From: Streptomyces californicus
GTDB lineage: Bacteria; Actinomycetota; Actinomycetes; Streptomycetales; Streptomycetaceae
Direction: 5' to 3'
DNA length: 64,000 nt
Assembly (NCBI RefSeq): GCF_000717645.1
Contig: NZ_JNZZ01000018.1
Span: 62,001 to 126,000, forward strand
The translations under genes and the position numbers were made by a program. Positions 1 through 8,267 of the stretch are shown one piece after another (position 1 is the first letter of the stretch; every line of letters starts with the position of its first letter). The notes beneath the pieces are model-generated. The model did not search any database. It was given only the letters and a program-made list of their open reading frames with translations, and had not been told where the DNA came from.

Positions 1-960
1 GCCCTCCCGGCGGGTGGCGAGCAGACGAGCGTTGCGCAACGCCGCGGTGTGGTGGGTCGCGGTCGCCGGGGAGATGCCCAGGCGGCGGGCCAGCTCCGTG
101 GTGCGGCACCCGGGGACCGCCGCTCTCAGGACAGCGGCCCTGGTGCGCCCCAGCAACTCGTCGAGCGCGGGGACGCCGGACTCGCCCGCGCTCTCCCACA
201 GCGCGGAACAGGGCGCGGCGTCGCTCGGCGCGGGCACGGCCAGCGTGGGCGGCCGGGACGGATCGAGCGGCGGGAAGAGCAGTTCGATCTGGTGGATGGA
301 GAACATCGTCGGGGCGATGACCAGACCGCGCCCGTTCAGATGGACGTCCGCGTCGCGTACGTGGTCCACTTCCAGCACGGGGGGACGCCAGCGGGCCGCC
401 GGTCCGCCGAGCGTGGCGAGGAGCCGGTCGACCCCGCCGTCCGCCAGGGCGCGCACGTACCCGGCCCGTACCTCGCCCAGATGGGAGCGGACCCTGCCCC
501 AGTAGGGGGCGACGGTCACCCGGTGGCAGGACCGGAGCGCCGCGGCCACCTGGAGGCGGGCCTCCCGGGTGCCGTCGAGCAGACCGCGGGCCCACGTGCG
601 GTGCGCGGGGTGGAAGCCGATGTGCTCCAACTCGGCCCGCAGCAGGGCCCGGGGAGCCCCCATCCAGGTGTCCACCGCCTCGTCGATCGACGGGGCGGCG
701 CCCATCAGGCTCATCGCGTCGATCAGGGGGCCCCGCGCGGGCATCAACGCCGCGAGCGGGCCCGCCTGTTCGCCGAGCCGCCCGCGGACCGACGCCTGCC
801 AGCCGCGGAACGCGGGCCCGGCATCCCGGTCCCTCAGCATCCGTACGCTGTCGAACGTCTCCGCCGCGACGCCGATCGTGGGGGCCACGCGGGTCCGCGC
901 CAGGTCCTCCGCCGTGAAGTGGATGCGTTTCACCGAGCGTCCCGTTCCGTGCGTCACCAT
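1..960 (-). CDS. ArsR-type winged-helix transcriptional regulator, C-terminus cut off by window edge
   Basis: The minus frame is open from about 960 to the left edge, so the C-terminus is missing. The product is about 320 residues so far. The last visible part reads TTELARRLGISPATATHH followed by TAALRNARLLATRREG, a winged helix-turn-helix of the ArsR type. The long N-terminal part has the sensor-like sequence found in Streptomyces ArsR-like regulators of about 330 residues. Two starts are possible: ATG at 960, with a weak GGAAG upstream, or GTG at 933, giving VKRIHFTAEDLART, the more usual beginning for this family. The ligand is unknown. The gene is transcribed toward the window edge, so its targets cannot be read. 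Confidence 0.75.
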   Translation of the reverse strand, partial: MVTHGTGRSVKRIHFTAEDLARTRVAPTIGVAAETFDSVRMLRDRDAGPAFRGWQASVRGRLGEQAGPLAALMPARGPLIDAMSLMGAAPSIDEAVDTWMGAPRALLRAELEHIGFHPAHRTWARGLLDGTREARLQVAAALRSCHRVTVAPYWGRVRSHLGEVRAGYVRALADGGVDRLLATLGGPAARWRPPVLEVDHVRDADVHLNGRGLVIAPTMFSIHQIELLFPPLDPSRPPTLAVPAPSDAAPCSALWESAGESGVPALDELLGRTRAAVLRAAVPGCRTTELARRLGISPATATHHTAALRNARLLATRREG

Positions 961-1059
961 CCGGACCCGGCGATTCTTCCGCCCCGGACATAAGCCGCGC
1001 AACGGCTGTATCTGGCCACGGCTACCGGGCATCCGTCGTTCCAGCGGGAGGGCGGGCGG

Positions 1060-1536
1060 TCAGGCGTACAGCGTGACCAGGACCTCGTCGATCTCCTCCC
1101 CGCGCGCCCGCGCGGGGCCCCGGTCCGCCCCGGTCACGACGAAGCCGCACTTCTCCAGCACCCGGCGCGAGCCCGCGTTGTCGGCGGCGGCCCGTGCGTG
1201 CAGCGGACGCGTGGGCGTCTCGTCGAGGTAGGCGCGCAGGGCGGCCGTCGCCAGGCCGCGGCCCCAGTGCGCGCGGTCGATCCAGTACGTCACCTGGCGG
1301 TCGCCCGCCTCCCCGTACTCCCCGACATGGCCCACGACCGCCCCGTCGGCCACCACCGTGCGCATGACCACGCCCTCATCGGAGCGGATGCGCGCCCAGT
1401 GCGCGTCGAACGCGGCCCGGTCGGCGGGGTCCCGCGCGGTGAACGCGGCGACGCGGGTCGCCTCGGGGTCGCTCATCCACGCGAAGAACAGCGGCAGGTC
1501 CCCGTCCTGGACCGCGCGCAGGCTGATCCGGGTCAC
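1060..1536 (-). CDS. GNAT family N-acetyltransferase
   Basis: 158 residues with the GNAT fold of the RimJ/RimL-like subgroup. The acetyl-CoA loop is seen as HWGRGLATAALRAYL near residue 95, and the C-terminal part carries NAGSRRVLEKCGFV, the usual GNAT motif B. The substrate is not predictable. The frame is open further upstream, but the GTG at 1536 has an AGGAGG five bases before it, which decides the start. It lies downstream of the VOC gene on the same strand with a gap of about 90 bp, so the two may share a transcript. Confidence 0.85.
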   Translation of the reverse strand: MTRISLRAVQDGDLPLFFAWMSDPEATRVAAFTARDPADRAAFDAHWARIRSDEGVVMRTVVADGAVVGHVGEYGEAGDRQVTYWIDRAHWGRGLATAALRAYLDETPTRPLHARAAADNAGSRRVLEKCGFVVTGADRGPARARGEEIDEVLVTLYA

Positions 1537-1627
1537 GTCAGCCTCCTGAGGGCGGGAGCGAGCGGTCATCGGGGGGCGAGCGGGCCGTCCCGCGGCGTCG
1601 GGACCGACCACCCCGGGGCGGTTCGCG

Positions 1628-2011
1628 TCAGCCATCCGTCGCGGCCCGGTCCGACGCGCTGCGCAGGACGCAGAACTCATTGCCCTCGGGATCGGCGAGG
1701 ACCGCCCAGCCGGAGCCGTCCTCGTTCCGCCGGTCGGAGACGAGGGCGGCGCCGAGGGCGAGCAGCCGCTCCACCTCCGGCTCGCGCGAGGTGTCCGGGC
1801 GCAGGCACAGGTGGATCCGGTTCTTGCCGGCCTTGGCCTCGGGGACCTGGTTGAAGTACAGCGCCGGGCCCTCCGTGAGCTGCACCTGCGCCTCCGTGAC
1901 GCCCGGCACGTCGTCCGGGTGCAGCGGGCAGCCGGTCACCTCGCTCCAGAAGCGGGCCAGCTCGTAGGGGTCCGCACAGTCGATCGCCACGTTCTGCACC
2001 ACCGAGATCAT
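1628..2011 (-). CDS. VOC (glyoxalase-like) family protein
   Basis: 127 residues, one vicinal-oxygen-chelate domain. It begins with VVQNVAIDCADPYELARFW and ends with the hallmark WAVLADPEGNEFCVL, as in the glyoxalase-like group common in Streptomyces. No specific enzyme can be named: members include dioxygenases, isomerases and resistance proteins. It is divergent from the DsbA-type gene, with about 150 bp between the starts. A close paralogue forms the N-terminal half of the fused protein at 6186-7220. Confidence 0.85.
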   Translation of the reverse strand: MISVVQNVAIDCADPYELARFWSEVTGCPLHPDDVPGVTEAQVQLTEGPALYFNQVPEAKAGKNRIHLCLRPDTSREPEVERLLALGAALVSDRRNEDGSGWAVLADPEGNEFCVLRSASDRAATDG

Positions 2012-2158
2012 GGGCGCGAGTTTCCCCCATCACCGACCCGGTGCGCCAGCGCTTCCCGGCCGGTGGGGGAATCACCAGGTCAGCTCCGGTGTTGCCCCGG
2101 AGTACCGGCGCGCGGACGACCCCTTCGCGCGCCCCGTCAGTCCTGGAGAGAAGAAGAG

Positions 2159-2875
2159 ATGCGCGTCGAGATCTGGTCGGACATCGCCTGCCCCTGGTGC
2201 TACATCGGCAAGGCCCGCTTCGAGAAGGGCCTCGCCGAGTTCGCCCACCGGGACCAGGTCGAGGTGGTGCACCGGTCCTTCGAGCTCGACCCCTCCCGCG
2301 CCAAGGACGACACCGCCCCCGTGATCGACATGCTGGCCCGGAAGTACGGGCGCAGCCGCGAGGAGGCGGCCTCCATGGAGGCCGACGTCGCCGCCAATGC
2401 CCAGGCCGAGGGGCTCGGCTACCGCGTCGAGGGCCGGGACCACGGCAACACCTTCGACATCCACCGGCTGCTGCACCTGGCCAAGGCGCGGGGCCGCCAG
2501 GACGAACTGCTGACCCTCGCCTACCGGGCGAACTTCGCCGAGGAGCGCTCCGTCTACGACGACGAGGTGCTGCTCGCCCTCGCCGTGGAGGCCGGGCTCG
2601 ACGCCGGCGAGGCGCGGTCGGTGCTCGCCGACCCCGATGCGTACGCCGACGACGTCCGCGCCGACGAGCGCGAGGCGGCCGAACTGGGCGCGAGCGCCGT
2701 ACCGTTCTTCGTCCTCGACCGGCGGTACGGGATCTCCGGCGGCCAGCCCTCCGAGGTCTTCGTCCAGGCGCTGGAGCAGGCGTGGAAGGACCGCCCCGCC
2801 ACCGCGCTCACCCCCGTCGGCGGGGACGCGGAGGCATGCGGCCCGGACGGCGCCTGCGAGGTCCCGCGGAGCTGA
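2159..2875 (+). CDS. DsbA family oxidoreductase, FrnE-like
   Basis: 238 residues, cytoplasmic (no signal peptide). The thioredoxin-fold active site is CPWC at residues 11-14 in the N-terminal DIACPWCYIGKARFEKGL. The C-terminal VPFFVLDRRYGISGGQPSEVF supplies the cis-proline segment that closes the active site in the FrnE/2-hydroxychromene isomerase group. FrnE-like proteins are thiol-disulfide isomerases linked to redox stress. The frame is open far upstream but ATG 2159 follows a purine-rich GGAGAGAAGAAG and starts where the family usually does. A long GC-rich tandem repeat follows the stop. Confidence 0.9.
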   Translation: MRVEIWSDIACPWCYIGKARFEKGLAEFAHRDQVEVVHRSFELDPSRAKDDTAPVIDMLARKYGRSREEAASMEADVAANAQAEGLGYRVEGRDHGNTFDIHRLLHLAKARGRQDELLTLAYRANFAEERSVYDDEVLLALAVEAGLDAGEARSVLADPDAYADDVRADEREAAELGASAVPFFVLDRRYGISGGQPSEVFVQALEQAWKDRPATALTPVGGDAEACGPDGACEVPRS

Positions 2876-2915
2876 CCGGCCGGGCGCACGCCGCCCACGG
2901 CCGGTACGGCGTACG

Positions 2916-3200
2916 CCGGGCTCGTGCCGCGCGTGGGGCCGGACATCCCACGCGTGCCGTGGTCGCGCCGCGCTCGGGGCGTACACCTCGCCTGTGCCGG
3001 GCTCGCGCCGCGCTCGGGGCGCACACCTCGCCTGTGCCGGGCTCGCGCCGTGCATCGGGCCGGACACCCCACGCACACCGTGATCGCGCCGTGCATCGGG
3101 GCGCACACTCCACGCGTGCCGTGGTCGCGCCGCGCGTGGGGCGCCTCACCCCATGCACGCCGGGGCTCGCGCCGCGCGTGAAGGCCGCACGCCGCACGTG
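2916..3200. repeat. Tandem array of seven 40-41 bp GC-rich units in an intergenic gap
   Basis: The gap between the DsbA-type gene and the next aminotransferase (2876-3302) is filled by seven adjoining units starting at 2916, 2957, 2997, 3037, 3078, 3119 and 3160. Each opens with CCGKG, then nTCGCGCCGCGC or a close variant, then a GGGGCGnACAC-like segment and usually CACGCGTG or CGCCTGTG. A decayed eighth copy follows to about 3240. Units differ by several bases, so the array is old and diverging. Frames through it are open on both strands, but the units are not multiples of three and no start/RBS supports a protein. Confidence 0.8.
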
Positions 3201-3267
3201 CGCCGCGCGTGGCGCCGGACACCCCGCCCGCGAGCCCCGCTTCGGCGCACTGCCCGACTCCGCGTGA

Positions 3268-3302
3268 TTGACGGTGCCGCACGGGGGACACAGGCTGGTC
3301 GT
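3268..3302 (+). promoter_or_regulatory. Leaderless promoter of the class V aminotransferase
   Basis: TTGACG (3268-3273), a 17-bp spacer and CAGGCT (3291-3296) are followed after six bases by the ATG at 3303. With the usual distance from -10 to +1, transcription would begin at or next to the A of the ATG, so the mRNA has no leader. There is no Shine-Dalgarno sequence before the ATG, which agrees with this. Confidence 0.65.
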
Positions 3303-4361
3303 ATGACGAGCCTCGCGCCCATCCCTGCGGCAGCCGCCGAGTTCGCGCCGGAGACCACCTACCTCAACACCTCCAGCTGGGGGCTGCTGCCCCGCCGGAC
3401 CATCGCCGCCGTCAAGGCCCTGGCCGACGAGAACGCGGCGGGCCGCCGGATCGGCGCGGGCAGCTTCGACGCGGTGGAGGCGGCGCGGACCGGCTTCGCC
3501 CGGCTCGTCAGGGTCCATCCGGACCGGGTCGCCACCGGTGCCTCCGTCACCGTGCACGTCGGCCTGATCGCCGCTTCACTGCCGCCCGGCGCCGAAGTCC
3601 TGTGCCCCGAGGGCGAGTTCTCCTCCGTGGTCAGCCCGTTCGCGCTCCGCGGCGATCTGCGGATGCGGTACGCCCCGCTCGACGGCCTCGCCGCCGCCGT
3701 ACGTCCCACGACCGCGCTGGTCGCCTTCTCCGCCGTGCAGTCGGCGGACGGCCGGGTGGCCGACCTCGCCGCCGTCCGCGCGGCCGCCGCCGCCCACGGG
3801 GCCCGGACGCTGCTGGACGCCACCCAGGCGGCGGGCTGGCTCCCGGTGGACGCCGGCGCGTACGACTACACCGTCACCGGCGGCTTCAAGTTCCTGCTCT
3901 GCCCGCGCGGCACGTCGTTCCTCACCGTCACGGAGGAGGCGCAGGAGACCCTGCCGCGCCTCTTCGCGGGCTGGGTCTCCGCCGGTCCGCCCTGGGCGGG
4001 CAACTACGGTCCGCTGGAGCACCTCGCCCCGACCGCCCGGGGGTTCGACGAGCCGCCCGCCTTCCTCTCGTACCACGGGGCCGAGCACTCCCTCGCCCTG
4101 CTCGCCGAGGTCGGCGCCGACACGCTGCACGCCCACGCCACGGGCCTCGCCGCCCGGCTGCGCGCCGGGCTCACCGGGCTGGGGCGCGCGGTGGTCCCGG
4201 GGGAGTCGGCCATCGTCTCCGTACCCGGGCTGGCAGGCCGTGAGCCCGCCCTGGCGGAGGCGGGGATCGCGGTCTCGGCCCCGGTCGGCAACCTCCGGAT
4301 CTCCTGCCACCTCTACAACACGGAGGCCGATATCGACCGGGTGCTGGAGTTCCTGGCCTGA
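3303..4361 (+). CDS. Class V aminotransferase / cysteine desulfurase-like PLP enzyme
   Basis: 352 residues. The PLP-binding aspartate lies in LLDATQAAGWLPVD and the Schiff-base lysine in TVTGGFKFLLCPRGTSF, the arrangement of the class V family (isopenicillin N epimerase, kynureninase, EgtE and cysteine desulfurase relatives). The N-terminus TTYLNTSSWGLLPRRT is typical of the IPN-epimerase-like branch. The substrate cannot be assigned. It is preceded by a leaderless promoter and convergent with the MarR gene. The short spacer holds a direct repeat of ATCCGTACGG, which may act as a weak hairpin. Confidence 0.85.
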   Translation: MTSLAPIPAAAAEFAPETTYLNTSSWGLLPRRTIAAVKALADENAAGRRIGAGSFDAVEAARTGFARLVRVHPDRVATGASVTVHVGLIAASLPPGAEVLCPEGEFSSVVSPFALRGDLRMRYAPLDGLAAAVRPTTALVAFSAVQSADGRVADLAAVRAAAAAHGARTLLDATQAAGWLPVDAGAYDYTVTGGFKFLLCPRGTSFLTVTEEAQETLPRLFAGWVSAGPPWAGNYGPLEHLAPTARGFDEPPAFLSYHGAEHSLALLAEVGADTLHAHATGLAARLRAGLTGLGRAVVPGESAIVSVPGLAGREPALAEAGIAVSAPVGNLRISCHLYNTEADIDRVLEFLA

Positions 4362-4399
4362 TCCGTACGGATCCGTACGGAAGGCCCCGGGGGCGCGCG

Positions 4400-4975
4400 T
4401 CAGGCGCGGTCGGGGCAGTCCGCCGTCTCCTGGCAGAGGTTCTCCTCGACCTTCGCCAGCAGCCGGACCAGTTCGTCCCGCTCCGCCGTCTCCAGACCCG
4501 CGAGCGTCTGCTCCTCCAGCCGGCCCCAGGCCGTCTCGACGGCGGTGTGCAGCGCGCAGCTGTCGTCGGTCGCCTCGACCAGGACCGCCCGCCGGTCGGC
4601 CGGGTCGGGGCGGCGGCGCACGTGCCCGGTCTGCTCCAGTCGCTGGAGCATCTTCGTGACGGTGGACGGATCCAGCTCCAGCGCCCTGATCAGCTCCGTC
4701 TGGCGGACCGCCCCCCGGTCCCACAGGTGCGTCATCAGCAGCTCCTGCCCCGGGTAGAGGCCCACCCCCTTGAGCACCTTGCCCGCCGCGATCCGGTGCA
4801 GCCGGGCGACCCGGGAGACGGCATGGCTGACGGGCCCGCCGAGCGCCGCCGCCGGAGGCGCCACGGCGCAGGCGTTCGGCGCGTCGGCGCACGCCGTGTC
4901 CGGCGCGGGGGCGCGCTGCGCGTTCGGCGCGTCGGTACAGGCGGCTTCCGCGGGGGTGGCGCGGCCGGTGGTCAT
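4400..4975 (-). CDS. MarR family regulator with cysteine-rich N-terminal extension
   Basis: 191 residues. The MarR winged helix spans roughly residues 55-160 (RQTELIRALELDPSTVTKML, then RRRPDPADRRAVLVEAT wing). The first 45 residues are an Ala/Pro-rich extension with two near-repeats of ACxDAPNA. Cysteines lie at 13, 29, 36, 140, 181 and 187, suggesting thiol-based sensing. ATG 4975 has AGGAG eight bases upstream. It is divergent from the alkene reductase, and two matching operator sites sit between them, so it most likely represses the reductase and itself. The inducer (quinone or other electrophile) is an inference. Confidence 0.9.
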   Translation of the reverse strand: MTTGRATPAEAACTDAPNAQRAPAPDTACADAPNACAVAPPAAALGGPVSHAVSRVARLHRIAAGKVLKGVGLYPGQELLMTHLWDRGAVRQTELIRALELDPSTVTKMLQRLEQTGHVRRRPDPADRRAVLVEATDDSCALHTAVETAWGRLEEQTLAGLETAERDELVRLLAKVEENLCQETADCPDRA

Positions 4976-5062
4976 GGCGGGCTCCTGAGGTCCTCGGGCG
5001 GAGAGCGGCGGCTCTCGGGCGGCGGCTTCCGATGATGCCCGACGGTTTCCCACGACTTTACC

Positions 5063-5118
5063 TTGGTCGGCCAATGAATGGGCTACAGTGACTCCCGGCG
5101 GCGATCGTTGGCCGACCA
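5063..5118. promoter_or_regulatory. Two inverted MarR-type operators in the divergent promoter
   Basis: TTGGTCGGCCAA (5063-5074) and its exact reverse complement over 11 bases, TTGGCCGACCA (5108-5118), flank the likely transcription start region of the alkene reductase. Each is itself nearly palindromic, as MarR operators usually are. The first overlaps a possible -35 whose -10 would be TACAGT (5084-5089). The second lies 21 bp before the ATG, where binding would block elongation or initiation. Confidence 0.7.
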
Positions 5119-5139
5119 CATACTTTCTCAGGAGCCCTC

Positions 5140-6210
5140 ATGACCACCGCTTTCGACCCGATCGACCTGGCCGGCACCCCGCTCGCCAACCGCATCGCCC
5201 TGGCCCCGATGACCCGCAGCCGGGCCGGCGAGGGCGGCACCGCCACCGAGCTGACCGCCACGTACTACGCCCAGCGCGCCTCGGCCGGACTCGTGATCAC
5301 CGAGGGCATCCAGCCCTCCGTCGTCGGCCAGGGCTACCCCTCCACGCCCGGCCTGCACAGCGCCGAGCAGGTCGCCTCCTGGCGCGCGGTCACCGACGCC
5401 GTGCACGCCGCGGGCGGCCGGATCTTCGCCCAGATCATGCACACGGGCCGCATCGGCCACCCCGTCCTGCTGCCGGACGGTCTCGTCCCCGTCGGCGCCT
5501 CCCCGGTCACGGCCGAGGGGCAGGTCTACACCCACGCCGGACCGAAGGACTTCGTCGAGCCGCGCGAGCTGACCGACGCTGAGGTCCGCGCGACCGTCGA
5601 CGACTTCGTCACCGCCGCCCGCAACGCCGTGGAGGCCGGCTTCGACGGGGTCGAACTGCACGGCGCCAACGGCTACCTCATCCACCAGTTCCTGGCGCCC
5701 AACACCAACCTGCGCACCGACGCCTGGGGCGGCTCCGACGAGGCCCGCACCCGCTTCGCCGTCGAGGTCGTCAAGGCCGTCGCCGCCGCGATCGGCCCCG
5801 AGCGCACCGGACTGCGCATCTCGCCGGGCAACCCGTACAACGGCATCGACGAGCCCGCCCCGGAGGCCACGTACACCGCGCTGGTCCGGGAGATCGAGCC
5901 GATCGGCATCGCCTACCTGCACATCCTGGAGGCCGTCCCGATCCGCGAGCTGACCCTCGCGCTGCGCAAGGCGTTCTCCGGGGCCGTCGTCCTCAACGCG
6001 CACACCGAGGGCCCCACGGGCCCCGGCGACCACACGGTGATCGACGACGGCATCGCCGACCTGATCTCCTACGGGGCGCTCTTCCTCGCCAACCCGGACC
6101 TGCCCGCCCGGCTCAAGGCGGGCGGCCCGTTCAACACCCCCGACCCGGCCACCTTCTTCGGCGGCGACGCCAAGGGCTACACCGACTACCCGGCGCTCGA
6201 CGCCGTCTGA
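5140..6210 (+). CDS. Alkene reductase, Old Yellow Enzyme family
   Basis: 356 residues, full length for the NemA/OYE family of FMN-dependent ene-reductases that reduce activated C=C bonds with NAD(P)H. Seen motifs are NRIALAPMTRSRAGEGG at the N-terminus, the substrate-binding HGAN in FDGVELHGANGYLIHQFL, and NLRTDAWGGSDEARTRF. ATG 5140 follows CAGGAG. It is divergent from a Cys-rich MarR regulator with paired operators, which suggests induction by reactive electrophiles. Its 3' end overlaps the convergent gene by 25 bp. Confidence 0.93.
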   Translation: MTTAFDPIDLAGTPLANRIALAPMTRSRAGEGGTATELTATYYAQRASAGLVITEGIQPSVVGQGYPSTPGLHSAEQVASWRAVTDAVHAAGGRIFAQIMHTGRIGHPVLLPDGLVPVGASPVTAEGQVYTHAGPKDFVEPRELTDAEVRATVDDFVTAARNAVEAGFDGVELHGANGYLIHQFLAPNTNLRTDAWGGSDEARTRFAVEVVKAVAAAIGPERTGLRISPGNPYNGIDEPAPEATYTALVREIEPIGIAYLHILEAVPIRELTLALRKAFSGAVVLNAHTEGPTGPGDHTVIDDGIADLISYGALFLANPDLPARLKAGGPFNTPDPATFFGGDAKGYTDYPALDAV

Positions 6211-7220
6211 TCCGCCAGGGGCCGCCCGTCCCACCGCCACGCGGTGCGGCGCGGGTGGTCCGGCAGCTCGGCGCGGCCGGTGGCCCACAGCAGGACGGCC
6301 CACCGGTCGCCGCCCTCCGGCGCGTCCGGGAAGAGCCGGGCCAGCGCCCGGCCGCACAGATCCCGGGGCGGGGACCACTCCAGACCCAGCCCCCGCGCCA
6401 GGTCGTGGGTGTGCACCAGGGTCTCCACCACCCCCATCGCGGCGAAGCCCTCCGGGTCGGAGACCCCGTACCCGTGGTACGAGCGCACTCCCGGCGGCGT
6501 CGTCCGGGCCATCGAGGCCAGCAGCGCCCCGCTCGCCTCCAGCGTGGCGAGCAGCCCGGCGGGCCCGGCCTCCCGGTCGGCGAAGACCGCGTTGGACGGT
6601 CCGCCCTGCCGCTCGGGAGCCCACCGGTAGGGCACGTCCCGCTCCAGCGACGGCGTACGGGGGCCCAACTGCACGGCGTACGCGAACAGATCGTCGCTCA
6701 GGTGCTCCGCCGTCTCCCAGCAGGTCCAGGTCAGGCTGCCGGCCGGCTCCTCCCAGCGGTCCGCCGGGGCCCCGGCCAGCACGTCCACCGCGAGCCGCAC
6801 GGCGGACGTCACGTCGTCGGCGGTCACCGGCAGCCGGGTCCCGGTCAGCGCCGCCCGCTCGGCGGCGGAGCACTCCACGCAGAACTCGTTGCCCTCGGGG
6901 TCGGCCAGCGTCGCCCAGCCGCGCCCGTTCGGCTTGCGGTGGTCGGCCACCAGGGTCGCGCCGAGCGCGAGCAGCCGCTCCACCTCCTCGTCCCGGGAGC
7001 GGTCCTGCGGCTGGACGTCGAGATGGACGCGGTTCTTGGTCCGTTTCCCGTCGGGCACCTGGACGAAGAGCACGGCCGCGCCGGGGGCCTCGACCAGCGC
7101 CTCCGGGTCACCGGGCAGGTCGTCGTCGGAGAGCGGCGCGCCGAGCACCTCGGCCCAGAAGCCGGCGAGCGCGTAGGCGTCGGCGCAGTCGATCGTGATG
7201 TGGCGTACGCGAGAAGTCAT
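6186..7220 (-). CDS. Fusion: VOC domain plus maleylpyruvate isomerase/DinB-like mycothiol domain
   Basis: 344 residues. Residues 1-125 are a VOC domain (VRHITIDCADAYALAGFW to WATLADPEGNEFCVEC) close to the protein at 1628-2011. From about 140 the chain changes to DVLAGAPADRWEEPAGSLTW and WETAEHLSDDLFAYAV, the helical DinB_2/MDMPI_N fold of mycothiol-dependent maleylpyruvate isomerase relatives, with the later GVVETLVHTHDLARGLGL supplying a metal-site histidine cluster. Mycothiol transfer onto an aromatic or antibiotic substrate is possible but unproven. ATG 7220 follows GGGGAGGG; a GTG at 7229 has no spacing for a ribosome site. Convergent overlap with the alkene reductase. Confidence 0.8.
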   Translation of the reverse strand: MTSRVRHITIDCADAYALAGFWAEVLGAPLSDDDLPGDPEALVEAPGAAVLFVQVPDGKRTKNRVHLDVQPQDRSRDEEVERLLALGATLVADHRKPNGRGWATLADPEGNEFCVECSAAERAALTGTRLPVTADDVTSAVRLAVDVLAGAPADRWEEPAGSLTWTCWETAEHLSDDLFAYAVQLGPRTPSLERDVPYRWAPERQGGPSNAVFADREAGPAGLLATLEASGALLASMARTTPPGVRSYHGYGVSDPEGFAAMGVVETLVHTHDLARGLGLEWSPPRDLCGRALARLFPDAPEGGDRWAVLLWATGRAELPDHPRRTAWRWDGRPLADQTASSAG

Positions 7221-7318
7221 GGCGCACACCCTCCCCGCCGACTCCCGTCCCGGTCCACCGAGTTACGCACGGGGGGCCGCCGGGCCGTACACGCGCCCCC
7301 GCGGCGGCGTACGCGCGA

Positions 7319-7348
7319 AGGCCCGGGACGGCGTACCGTCCCGGGCCT
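7319..7348 (-). terminator. Terminator of the ectoine operon
   Basis: AGGCCCGGGACGG (7319-7331) and CCGTCCCGGGCCT (7336-7348) form a perfect 13-bp stem with a CGTA loop, 20 bases after the ectD stop. There is no T run, as is common in Streptomyces. Confidence 0.8.
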
Positions 7349-7367
7349 CACCCGCCTGTGCGTGCCG

Positions 7368-8261
7368 CTACCTCACCGGGGTGAAGTCGCGCGCCCCGAT
7401 GAACTCGGGGCGGCGGATCGGAGCCGCGAAGGGCTCCTGCGCCTCGTTCTCCACGCTGTTGAAGACGATGAAGACGTTGCTGCGCGCGTACGGCGTGATG
7501 TTGTCGCCCGAGCCGTGCATGGCGTTGCAGTCGAACCACGTCGCCGAGCCGGCCTTGCCCGTGAAGAGCTTGATGCCGTGGCGGTCGGCCATCTTCGTCA
7601 GCGCCTCGTCGGACGGGGTGCCGGCGTCCTGCATCTGGAGCGACTTCTTGTAGTTGTCCTTCGGCGTCTCGCCCGCGCAGCCGAGGAACGACTTGTGCGA
7701 ACCGGGCATGATCATCAGCCCGCCGTTGGTGTCGAAGTTCTCGGTCAGCGCGATCGACACGGACACCGTCCGCATGTTCGGCAGACCGTCCTCCGCGTGC
7801 CAGGTCTCGAAGTCCGAGTGCCAGTAGAAGCCCGTGGCCCCGAAGCCCGGCTTCACGTTGATCCGCGACTGGTGGACGTAGACGTCCGAGCCGAGGATCT
7901 GGCGGGCGCGGCCCACCACCCGCTCGTCGCGGACCAGCCCGGCGAAGACCTCGCTGAGCTTGTGGACCTCGAAGACGGACCGTACGTTCTGGGTCTGCTT
8001 CTCGACGATCGAGCGCTCGTCGGCGCGGACCGCCGGGTCCGAGACGAGCCGGTCGAGCTCGGCCCGGTAGACGGAGACCTCGTCCGGGGTGATGAGCTGG
8101 TCGACGGTGAGGAATCCGTCGTGCTCGTAGCCCTGGAGGTCCTTGGCGCTGATCGGACCCGGTGCGCCCGGCGCGGACCAGATGACCGGGTCCTGGCGGG
8201 GAGTGGTCATCTCGGCGGCGCCGCGCGAGGGGTACAGATCGGCGCGTACTTCGGTGGTCAT
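7368..8261 (-). CDS. ectD: Ectoine hydroxylase EctD
   Basis: 297 residues, the usual EctD length. Fe(II)/2-oxoglutarate dioxygenase that converts ectoine to 5-hydroxyectoine in the cytoplasm. The iron ligands are seen as HxD in GFYWHSDFETWHAEDG and the distal histidine in NAMHGSGDNITPYARSN. ATG 8261 begins six bases after the ectC stop, so the two are translated together. Last gene of ectABCD. Its presence means the strain can make both ectoine and hydroxyectoine for osmotic and heat stress. Confidence 0.97.
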   Translation of the reverse strand: MTTEVRADLYPSRGAAEMTTPRQDPVIWSAPGAPGPISAKDLQGYEHDGFLTVDQLITPDEVSVYRAELDRLVSDPAVRADERSIVEKQTQNVRSVFEVHKLSEVFAGLVRDERVVGRARQILGSDVYVHQSRINVKPGFGATGFYWHSDFETWHAEDGLPNMRTVSVSIALTENFDTNGGLMIMPGSHKSFLGCAGETPKDNYKKSLQMQDAGTPSDEALTKMADRHGIKLFTGKAGSATWFDCNAMHGSGDNITPYARSNVFIVFNSVENEAQEPFAAPIRRPEFIGARDFTPVR

Positions 8262-8267
8262 GGTGGT

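Noticed and set aside
2072..3106. 344-codon minus-strand frame over the DsbA gene
   Set aside because: Antisense shadow; the plus frame has CPWC and the full family length.
2916..3200. Possible CRISPR array
   Set aside because: The complete 40-41 bp unit repeats head to tail without unique spacers, and no cas genes are present.
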